Assembly: GCA_021604005.1 (NCBI GenBank)
Contig: BQIV01000005.1
Span: 62,001 to 126,000 of the forward strand
Source of the DNA: Nitrospirales bacterium
Lineage (GTDB): Bacteria; Nitrospirota; Nitrospiria; Nitrospirales; UBA8639
Direction: 5' to 3'
Length of the DNA stretch: 64,000 nt
In this document: positions 45,385 to 52,837 of the stretch, one piece after another
Numbering within the stretch: position 1 is the stretch's first letter
Layout of the letters: each line of letters begins with the position of its first letter
The notes under the pieces: generated by a model
Seen by the model: the letters and a program-made list of their open reading frames with translations, nothing else
Database searches by the model: none
What the model was told of the DNA's origin: nothing
Position numbers and translations under genes: made by a program

Positions 45385-46638
45385 TTACTGTCGAGTAAAC
45401 CAGACCCAGACAATCATTTCTTGCCGAACATTTGGAGGGAGTGGATCACGAAGCAAGACTTTTACGGGATGGGCAAGTTGAGGAAGGTGCGATGGAGAGC
45501 GAGCTTTATCGGGACCGACGCGAAAGATATCCTCTGTTCTTCGTTGAGAGGGGTAAAGCATCGCAACATAGCCCTCCAAGTAATCATCTGACACACCTTT
45601 GATTTTGACCCATGCTTCTTGGTCTGGGGAAATTTCGGAAAAGACGTCACCTTCAACATACGCCTCTGCCCACACTTCTTTCGGATCCATCAGACCGACG
45701 ACGGTGTCGTTATGATCCACGACTTCTCCTACGGTCCGTGGCAACCATGACACAATACCTGCCTGTGCAGCCGTCACCTCCAATTCACTCAACTGCGACC
45801 TCACAGACTCCACATCCGCCTCCGCTTGCTGAACATCTAAACGAAGCAGAGCAAGATTATTTTTCGTTTTTTCCCGCTCATGCCTGTACGCTTTCAGTTC
45901 TTGATCCCAAAGAGCCTTCGCCCCTTGCATCGCGGCCGCCGCCTTGGCAAGACGAGCTTCAACAGCCAGAAATTCAGCCTGAACCGTCTCAAATTCCAAC
46001 GTGGACTGCTCCCATTCTCCAATAGTGAGTGCTTGAAGAAGGTACAGGCGCTTGGTACGATCCTGGACTTGTTGCATGTGCTCGAAATTGATCCGCGCCT
46101 TATCAAGATCTGCTTGCGCTTCGTGATATTCGTGGCGAGCAACAGTATAGTGTTCCTCACTTTGAAGGAGATGCATGCGAGAGGCTGGATCTAAACCAAT
46201 GCTCTCAAATAGTCTCAAACGAGCACGAGCCTGTTCTTCAGCAGCTTGAACCTTCTTCAGTTCGCTTTGTATCTCCCAGTCATCAAGTTTCACTAACACC
46301 TGCCCCTGTTTCACGGTGTCACCCTCTCGAACATGAATCGACGCCACTCGCCCTTTCAGAGGTGAGGTAATATAGGCCTGTTGGAACATCATGCGACCTG
46401 TCGTCATGATCCACTGCGACTCCCAATACCAGTAGCCCATCCCAGCAAGGAGAATAAGGCCAAGCACGACAAAGAACCAATGTCGAGGATTCATTTTTCG
46501 AGACACAGATCGCTGGAGGACATGAGAAGATGCCGAAGAAGAAGCCGTATCAGACTTTGTAGGCGAAGGCTGATCGATTGGAGGCGAATCGACAAGAGGC
46601 GCCGGGGAAGTTGGGTGATTGCCATTACGAAGTCGCAT
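45385..46638 (-). CDS. HlyD-type periplasmic adaptor (membrane fusion protein)
   Basis: 417 residues. A proline-rich cytoplasmic start of about 50 residues, one membrane helix (WFFVVLGLILLAGMGYWYW), then a half-lipoyl motif (GRVASIHVREGDTVKQGQVL), a long hairpin of coiled coil (about 135-275, rich in Gln, Glu and Ala), the second half-lipoyl (GIVSWLPRTVGEVVDHNDTV) and a beta-barrel domain (EAWVKIKGVSDDYLEGYV). This is the inner-membrane-anchored adaptor that joins a TolC-like channel. No ABC or RND pump lies nearby; its operon partner is a polysaccharide synthase. ATG 46638, 70 nt after the TolC-like gene. Confidence 0.9.
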   Translation of the reverse strand: MRLRNGNHPTSPAPLVDSPPIDQPSPTKSDTASSSASSHVLQRSVSRKMNPRHWFFVVLGLILLAGMGYWYWESQWIMTTGRMMFQQAYITSPLKGRVASIHVREGDTVKQGQVLVKLDDWEIQSELKKVQAAEEQARARLRLFESIGLDPASRMHLLQSEEHYTVARHEYHEAQADLDKARINFEHMQQVQDRTKRLYLLQALTIGEWEQSTLEFETVQAEFLAVEARLAKAAAAMQGAKALWDQELKAYRHEREKTKNNLALLRLDVQQAEADVESVRSQLSELEVTAAQAGIVSWLPRTVGEVVDHNDTVVGLMDPKEVWAEAYVEGDVFSEISPDQEAWVKIKGVSDDYLEGYVAMLYPSQRRTEDIFRVGPDKARSPSHLPQLAHPVKVLLRDPLPPNVRQEMIVWVWFTRQ

Positions 46639-46708
46639 TATATGTATACCCTCTCCAATCGATCACGACCTGAAAGTACCAAAGGCAGAGTGCCAAGCAT
46701 TGCCCGCT

Positions 46709-49093
46709 TCATAACGCGACGAGTGCCTCGGAAAGCAAAAGCCGTTGGTACCGGCGATAATCATGTATGGCAATCCCGAACGATTCAACCTCACCTGAAA
46801 GTTGAGTGTGAATGTGTTCACCAAGACCTTGCCATTGAAATTCCATACTCCGATCAACGTCATCCGATGTCGCAATATGGCGTGGATCGGCACTCACGCC
46901 AACCCATAGTCGTTTCTGGTGACGTTTGGCATAACCAATTTCATCCTGAAGCGCTTTTACAATTTTCCGAGGATGATCGTGATAGGCCATAACCGCCACG
47001 TCATCGACACGACTCCACACCGCCTCCATCAACGTCCCGTTCTCATACGATTCCTTATCAAGCCAGGATGGAATATCAACAACCAGAGGTAAGGCTGCCG
47101 ACGCAGTCATGTGATGAGCCCAGTCAAAAAAGTCCACGTATTGCATGATGAGAGCTTGACGGTCCGAGGTATCCCATTCCGGCAACGTATAGGGCTCGAC
47201 ATCAAGATGAATGGCATCAAATCTGGCATCGTCATGCTGTTGATTATAGTGAACGATGCCTTGAATAAATTCATGAGCCGCTTGTCGGCCTTCAGGCAAC
47301 ACCCATGAAGGGTCTCCATTTAACGCATGAACATGCAATCCATTCTGGTGCGCTTGCGTGATAAAGGGCTTGTAGAGATCAGAGGCATCATGTATCCGAT
47401 TTTTTGAAACGGAAAGAAAGATCGTTTGGATGTTCCGAAGCTTCACAAAATCTAGGAAAAACTTGCGTTGCTCGCGATTGTCTAAAAAGTCTGGCTGCCA
47501 AACCCACAAGGCTCGATCAAACAAGGCAGTTGGTGGAGCCGACGGAAGGATGCGCATGTTCGACGACTCTTTCACAGGGAGAAATTCCATGCCCTGCAAA
47601 CTCAATCCACTGGAGTAGCGTAAATCCAACGTTGCCTGCTGAATGGCCAAGTGTTGGGTCGCCTCCTGTTCAACGGTCTTCAAGTAATTCATCCGTGCCT
47701 CAAGAAGCGTCAAGCGATCCTTCGCCTTTCCCAACCGTTCCTGCTCTTCCAAGATATGTAGTTCTTGTTGGCGATGTGTTTTTTCAGCTCGAATCCACTT
47801 GAGGGTAGCATGAGCACTCCGAAGATCTTCATACGCCGTGACGACATTGACCGTAATTTCTCCCTGGAGACGGCTCCACTCCATTTCAAGCACATCGATA
47901 AAGGCCTGCTCTCGATCAGATCGTGCTCGCTGTAGCGGCCAGATCAAAAGCGGTGCGCTGATTCGCGCTCCTAAGGTAAATCCTTGAAAAAATCCGCCTC
48001 GCCTTCCGCTCCCCCCCGCCCCATACGATCCTTGCAAGTCAACACGAGGAAGCGACCAGAATGTTTCCCGTTTCGTCGCATAGGCTTGCTGAATATGAGC
48101 AAGGGCTTGAACCAGCTGCGGATGTTGCTCATTGACTGATTGAATCACTTCTTCAATCTGACCTGGGGTGTCAACGACAAGCGATTTATGCTCATACGCA
48201 ACGTCCGAAGTTCCCGTTTGGCCCATTACACTCTTGAGGGTGTAGTGCGCGATAGAACGGCGGCTCTTGATCGTTGCGATCTCTTCACGAAGGTCTAACA
48301 CGTGATCACGGAGTCTGGGGATATCCCGAGGCGACTGGCGACCATGATTGACAAGCAAAGCCCCCACACGCTTCGACTCCAAAGCCAACACCAACGCCGA
48401 CTCTTTCAGAGGCAAGAGACCCTCGGCATTGAGAAGCGTCAGATATTCGGACGCGGCACGACGAAGCACAGCCGCCCGCACATCACTATACTGGGCAATC
48501 GCTGCAATCAAATCCTCCTCAGCCTGGCTCATCCGCTCAGCTCGTTTGACAATTCCATCGATAATGGATTGCGTCAATCGTACAAAGATGCCGCTTGGGA
48601 TAAACCGTGTAAGCACACTGAACTCAGGGGTAAAGCTGACGTTGGCCTCTCGTAATTCAGCTCGCGCAGCAATGACGCGAAAAAGGGCTTGTCGAATTTC
48701 CGGATTTTGATACTCGACAATTTTCAGCAATTGCTCAGGAGACATCGAAGAGAACGAAGAAGAGATGTCTGTATTACGCAACGGGTCTTCTTCGTCTGTT
48801 GAGTCACCACGTTCTTGATGAATCGCATCAAGTAAGTCCTGCGCACGTAAATCACGCACATCAGTGGGTTCGACTTGATAAAGAAGCTCAGCCGCCTGCA
48901 TCAACTCACCTTGCGCATAGGCCATCAGCGCTTGATCAAAAAGCGCCACACCAGGCGAAGGGACTGGACGAGAAACACCAACGGTCGAACAGCCCTCTAA
49001 CAGCAACAAGACAAAGACTACCCAGAAGACCTGCCTCCAGATCGTGTTGAGCGTGTTCACTCTAGGGTCTTGGATAGAATACATCTTTTTCAC
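46709..49093 (-). CDS. Lipoprotein fusing a TolC-like outer-membrane channel to a GH18-like TIM-barrel domain
   Basis: 794 residues in three parts. Residues 1-35 are a lipoprotein signal ending LLEGC (Cys35). Residues 45-95 are a short helical-repeat segment. Residues 120-500 follow the outer-membrane efflux protein pattern: QNPEIRQALFRVIAARAELR, AAVLRRAASEYLTLLNAEG, FFQGFTLGARISAPLL, DREQAFIDVLEMEWSRLQGE and VVTAYEDLRSAHATL. Residues 520-794 look like a TIM-barrel glycosidase: FDAIHLDVEPY (Asp626, Asp631, Glu633) matches the GH18 DxxDxDxE signature except for one His, and VAVMAYHD (702-706) matches the GH18 MxYD strand. I know no described TolC-glycosidase fusion. It starts 5 nt after the GT2 stop. 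Confidence 0.85.
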   Translation of the reverse strand: MKKMYSIQDPRVNTLNTIWRQVFWVVFVLLLLEGCSTVGVSRPVPSPGVALFDQALMAYAQGELMQAAELLYQVEPTDVRDLRAQDLLDAIHQERGDSTDEEDPLRNTDISSSFSSMSPEQLLKIVEYQNPEIRQALFRVIAARAELREANVSFTPEFSVLTRFIPSGIFVRLTQSIIDGIVKRAERMSQAEEDLIAAIAQYSDVRAAVLRRAASEYLTLLNAEGLLPLKESALVLALESKRVGALLVNHGRQSPRDIPRLRDHVLDLREEIATIKSRRSIAHYTLKSVMGQTGTSDVAYEHKSLVVDTPGQIEEVIQSVNEQHPQLVQALAHIQQAYATKRETFWSLPRVDLQGSYGAGGSGRRGGFFQGFTLGARISAPLLIWPLQRARSDREQAFIDVLEMEWSRLQGEITVNVVTAYEDLRSAHATLKWIRAEKTHRQQELHILEEQERLGKAKDRLTLLEARMNYLKTVEQEATQHLAIQQATLDLRYSSGLSLQGMEFLPVKESSNMRILPSAPPTALFDRALWVWQPDFLDNREQRKFFLDFVKLRNIQTIFLSVSKNRIHDASDLYKPFITQAHQNGLHVHALNGDPSWVLPEGRQAAHEFIQGIVHYNQQHDDARFDAIHLDVEPYTLPEWDTSDRQALIMQYVDFFDWAHHMTASAALPLVVDIPSWLDKESYENGTLMEAVWSRVDDVAVMAYHDHPRKIVKALQDEIGYAKRHQKRLWVGVSADPRHIATSDDVDRSMEFQWQGLGEHIHTQLSGEVESFGIAIHDYRRYQRLLLSEALVAL

Positions 49094-49098
49094 AACAA

Positions 49099-50406
49099 TT
49101 AATGTAAAGGGACTTGCTGCCTAACCTTCTCAGGGGCAAAGGGATCGTGATACGACGTTCGGAAAAATATTTCTTGAACGCAGGCGACAATCCGAACAAT
49201 TTTTTCAATAATCCGATACAGCACCATCCCAGGTATGACGCTGATCAATCTCCAATCTGAGGCAAACCGTCCGGAGACTTGTAATGCAATAAGAATCTGA
49301 AGGAATTTTGCCGCACTGAACATAATCAGATTGATGACAAAAATGACGATGTAATTATGATGTTCGAACAACATGAGCTGAATCATGTAGACAAGCCAAA
49401 TTCCAGCCAGTCCAACAGAAAATGCTAAGGTATCCAGAAACGACACAATATTCTGCACATTGAAATGATCACTGTAGATATTAAACGTGTCTCGATGCTT
49501 TCGAATCCGATTTCTAATGATATTGCGATTCCAACGTAACCGCTGACGAACCCATTTCTCCCATGTAAGCGGAGCGTTCGTTAAGCAAATCGCCTTCGGG
49601 GCAAAGGCAACCTGTTTCCCCATTTTCCGAATCCGAATCGTTAAATCCGAATCGTTGCCTGGCCCCGGTTCGTGCCAACCAACGCGTTCCACCAAAGATC
49701 GGCGAAACGCACCGAAAGCACCCGATACAATCCCAAGGATTCCCATACCTGCTCGAAACTGCCGTCCCACGGTGATTCCACAGAGGTATTCAAATCCCTG
49801 AAGACGGGTGAGAAGGTTCGTATATAAATTTCTGACGCCAACATTCCCACCAACGGCACCCACATTTTCATCTTGAAATGGTTGTAAAATATGTCGAATA
49901 GCTCGGCGATCAAGCGACGAGTCCGAATCCATGAACACAAGATAGTCACCCCGCGCCACACGGCACCCATAGGTTAACGCCCCAGATTTCCCTTGCCGAT
50001 TTTCCATCGGAAACAAACGAATAGCCCCTTCTGCAGCCAATTTCCTACAGATATCTAGGGTATGATCTGTGGATCCATCATCAACCACGATAATTTCGAT
50101 ATTGGGATAGTCTTGTTCCTGTAAAGAACGAACAGACGCTTCGATCGTTCCTCCTTCGTTTAAGACCGACATGATCACCGAAACCTGGGGGGGAGGTTTC
50201 GTCGGACATGGAAAGGGCTCGCATACCTGCTTTTGAAATGATTTGCACAAGACATAGACATCAACAAACAGGTATCGATTAAGTTCAATTAAAAAAAAAG
50301 GCCAAAACAATCCAATTAAATGCGGCAAGCCTGAATGGAGAATTTCGTGCAACCCATCATCAAAATCAATGAAGAACCGCTGCAATTCTATGACGATGAC
50401 TTCCAT
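49099..50406 (-). CDS. Processive family 2 glycosyltransferase (exopolysaccharide synthase)
   Basis: 435-residue membrane GT2 of the hyaluronan/chitin/PNAG-synthase type. An N-terminal hydrophobic region (PHLIGLFWPFFLI) precedes the catalytic domain: VSVIMSVLNEGGTIEASV, IIVVDDGSTDHTLD (Asp109/110), FMDSDSSLD (DxD at 160-162), GPGNDSDLTIRI (Asp in the third acidic motif) and QRLRW (288-292), the QxxRW signature of processive synthases. Three hydrophobic segments follow (about 325-420). It lacks a PilZ domain, so c-di-GMP control, if any, must act through a partner. The sugar donor cannot be read from the sequence. Flanked by the degenerate GGDEF-like gene and the channel gene. Confidence 0.92.
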   Translation of the reverse strand: MEVIVIELQRFFIDFDDGLHEILHSGLPHLIGLFWPFFLIELNRYLFVDVYVLCKSFQKQVCEPFPCPTKPPPQVSVIMSVLNEGGTIEASVRSLQEQDYPNIEIIVVDDGSTDHTLDICRKLAAEGAIRLFPMENRQGKSGALTYGCRVARGDYLVFMDSDSSLDRRAIRHILQPFQDENVGAVGGNVGVRNLYTNLLTRLQGFEYLCGITVGRQFRAGMGILGIVSGAFGAFRRSLVERVGWHEPGPGNDSDLTIRIRKMGKQVAFAPKAICLTNAPLTWEKWVRQRLRWNRNIIRNRIRKHRDTFNIYSDHFNVQNIVSFLDTLAFSVGLAGIWLVYMIQLMLFEHHNYIVIFVINLIMFSAAKFLQILIALQVSGRFASDWRLISVIPGMVLYRIIEKIVRIVACVQEIFFRTSYHDPFAPEKVRQQVPLH

Positions 50407-50427
50407 GGGTCGTGTCCCGACAGTTAG

Positions 50428-51522
50428 CTAGACAGAAGGTTCCGAGGAACCAAGCGCCAACCTTTCTTCCTCCTGGACTTTCGTCCAGACGAGTTGAATC
50501 ATCTGATCTGCGCTTTCAATGTCTGTTGAAAACACACTCCATCCCATCGCCATATGGATAATAGAGCCAAGCTGTTGAAGCGAACGCTCTCGAATATGAC
50601 TGCGTATGCGTTCTCCGATATCAATCGCGTGATCTTCTATCGTCTCAGGCAACAACAGAACAAAGTTTTGCTCTTGATAGATCGATACAATATCGCAGTC
50701 ACGGCTCAACTCTTTGACCCACGTTGCCAAAGACTTCAAGACATTCCGCACCGCATCCGTTCCACCTTCCTCTTCATATTGTCCGAGGCAGTCGGGACGC
50801 ATCATCAATATGGAAAATGGACGATCATAGCGAGTCGCACGATGAATCTCGCGAACCAATTGTTCTCGGAAATATTGAAATGTATACAGTTCAAGGCCGT
50901 GATCGATGACAAGCATGCCACCTTTTTCACCATAGATACTTTCTTGAGATGCAGCCAAAATCCCACGTTCCGTTAACTGATAGGCATAAATTCTTTCAAT
51001 AAGCGCTCGATCAACATGAAACGATTCCCCGCAAGCCAGCGAGAGACACGAGGTCACCGCCTCAGGGAACAAGGCCGCACACGCGTGACACCGGAAATTG
51101 GTGGAGGCCCGTTCATAATCAACTCCGAGATGACGAAGTTGGTTCTGACATTTCGGGCAAATTAATTGCGTTCCCTTATGAAACTCATCTTCGTACGATA
51201 AATATCCACAGGCGTAGTGATGGAGCATTTCGACCAACTCGATATGATGACTTGAGCAGTCCGGACACGTTTCCCGGAAATTTAAGGCGAAATGCTTACA
51301 CGATGGGCAGAGGTGAACCTTGTCATGTAATTCCCGTTTAAACAATCCCAAATCAACAAGCTCATTCAGCACATCGAACTCCTGCCCAATTGGCACCCGT
51401 AGCGTTTCATGAGCCTCGAGCACTTGATACCCTATTGGAGAGTCGATGCACGGCACCGGCACAAGCTTGTCCACCTGTTTCTCAATCATGAAATGTAAGA
51501 GATGAATTCGTCGATCACTCAT
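50428..51522 (-). CDS. Zinc-ribbon protein with degenerate GGDEF-like C terminus
   Basis: 364 residues. The first half is rich in CxxC pairs: HLCPSCKHF, ETCPDCSSH, LICPKCQNQL, FRCHACAAL and later a CLSLACGES pair, forming several zinc ribbons; the layout recalls TackOD1-type metal-binding output domains. The second half follows a GGDEF fold: FREQLVREIHRATRYDRPFS, then ILMMRPDCLGQYEEEGG. The signature itself is lost (DIVSIYQEQNFVLLLPET, with YQEQNF in place of GGDEF). It cannot be an active diguanylate cyclase but might bind a nucleotide or a partner. ATG 51522, with an AGGA ribosome site abutting a 9-bp hairpin. First gene of the polysaccharide operon. Confidence 0.82.
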   Translation of the reverse strand: MSDRRIHLLHFMIEKQVDKLVPVPCIDSPIGYQVLEAHETLRVPIGQEFDVLNELVDLGLFKRELHDKVHLCPSCKHFALNFRETCPDCSSHHIELVEMLHHYACGYLSYEDEFHKGTQLICPKCQNQLRHLGVDYERASTNFRCHACAALFPEAVTSCLSLACGESFHVDRALIERIYAYQLTERGILAASQESIYGEKGGMLVIDHGLELYTFQYFREQLVREIHRATRYDRPFSILMMRPDCLGQYEEEGGTDAVRNVLKSLATWVKELSRDCDIVSIYQEQNFVLLLPETIEDHAIDIGERIRSHIRERSLQQLGSIIHMAMGWSVFSTDIESADQMIQLVWTKVQEEERLALGSSEPSV

Positions 51523-51530
51523 AATGAATC

Positions 51531-51555
51531 CTGTGTAGTCTTTCAAACTACACAG
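51531..51555 (-). promoter_or_regulatory. Perfect 9-bp inverted repeat abutting the ribosome site of the polysaccharide operon
   Basis: CTGTGTAGT (51531-51539) and ACTACACAG (51547-51555) are perfect reverse complements around a 7-nt loop. On the minus-strand transcript the 3' arm ends in the AG of the AGGA ribosome site, about 8 nt before the ATG at 51522. It could be a translational hairpin or an operator for a dimeric regulator. Confidence 0.6.
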
Positions 51556-51864
51556 CCTATGCGCTCATCATGCGTTTGTGGACTACGTTCAGGACGCAGT
51601 CACTGTGTACGCATGGGGAGCCCCTAAGACAAAAATATTGAGGAAAAATAAGGCTTTCGTTCCTGTTCTCGGAACACAGAAGACGAAACTTAAGAATTGG
51701 CAGCTATTTCCAGGGTCTCTCAACTAGTCATTCTCTGTTTACGAAGACCGTTAGACGAATTGCCATAAGCCTCGCTCTGTCCTATCCTCAGATATATTGG
51801 GTAGATATGTTCACACGACACTCAAAGAATGAGTGCGACTTCACCCTTAACTCGGGAGGCTAGG

Positions 51865-52764
51865 ATGGCCAAGAAATCATTAAGGGCAATTGTCATAATT
51901 GGCCTCGTTACGTTGACCCTACCAATATCCGCTTCAGCAATTACCTTAGACTTCCAAGGTGCGTTTGATTTTGACGGCGCCGATGGTATTGCGTTCAACC
52001 CGACAAGCGGAAACCTCTTTCTGGCACAAACGTTTTTTGATATTAACGATGATGCCATTCAAACCAGAGTTGTCGAAGTTACGACCTCTGGAACAGAAGT
52101 CTTAACGTTTAATCCTGAATTGCATGGCTTGACCGATGTCCAAGGGCTCAGTTTTCTTCCAAGCCCAAATGCAAATTTGCTCCTTACTGAACAGGACACT
52201 CCTCAAGGCGGGGTGTTGGAATTTACAACGACAGGCGATCCAGTTCCACTCGGCATTAACTTTTCGACGCTCCCGACGAGTGACGATGGCGATGGAGTCA
52301 TTTTTCATTCGGGAACAAACACGGTATTTATCGCCGATGACTTGACTGAAAGCATTTACGAATTCAACACCTCGGGTGGGCTCCTAAACACTATTTCGAC
52401 TCCAGGAATTCTTCCAGACTTCATTGATCCTGAAGGCATCACCTTTGATCCGGAAACCGGCAACTTGTTGGTCGTCGACGCCGTCGCAGGCACAAGAAGT
52501 CTCTATGAATTGACAACCGCCGGCGCACTCGTCTCGTCTGTGGATTTAGAGGCCTTAACCGGATTCGCTGACCCTGAAGGCGTGACAATTGATCGAAGCA
52601 CAAACACGCTCTATGTCGCCTTCGATCGTGATGATAAAATTGGAGCCTTTTCGATACAGCCAAGCCAGCCAGTCCCAGAACCCAGCACCGGATGGCTTGT
52701 TGGGCCAGCGATCGCAGGGCTTTTAGCTTGGAGAATACGTCAAAGGAGAAGATATATCGCCTAG
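51865..52764 (+). CDS. PEP-CTERM sorting-domain protein with an NHL/SMP-30-like propeller
   Basis: 299 residues. Signal peptide KSLRAIVIIGLVTLTLPISA, then propeller-like repeats (GIAFNPTSGNLFLAQTF, GITFDPETGNLLVVDAV, GVTIDRSTNTLYVAFD). It closes with a PEP-CTERM tail: PVPEPSTGW, a hydrophobic segment and a basic end RIRQRRR. Exosortase recognises such tails in bacteria that make exopolysaccharide. No exosortase gene is seen in this window. The start is ATG 51865, with GGGAGG upstream; an earlier in-frame codon at 51829 would add 12 residues and mask the signal. It is divergent from the polysaccharide operon. Confidence 0.88.
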   Translation: MAKKSLRAIVIIGLVTLTLPISASAITLDFQGAFDFDGADGIAFNPTSGNLFLAQTFFDINDDAIQTRVVEVTTSGTEVLTFNPELHGLTDVQGLSFLPSPNANLLLTEQDTPQGGVLEFTTTGDPVPLGINFSTLPTSDDGDGVIFHSGTNTVFIADDLTESIYEFNTSGGLLNTISTPGILPDFIDPEGITFDPETGNLLVVDAVAGTRSLYELTTAGALVSSVDLEALTGFADPEGVTIDRSTNTLYVAFDRDDKIGAFSIQPSQPVPEPSTGWLVGPAIAGLLAWRIRQRRRYIA

Positions 52765-52837
52765 AAACCTGTTGTCACTCGACAAGATGTGGGGTAGGGA
52801 CTGCATCGCATTGTGTCTTTTTGGAAAAGGACAATCA

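Noticed and set aside
51829-51864. Earlier start for the PEP-CTERM protein
   Set aside because: The added 12 residues would precede the signal peptide, while ATG 51865 has a GGGAGG ribosome site.
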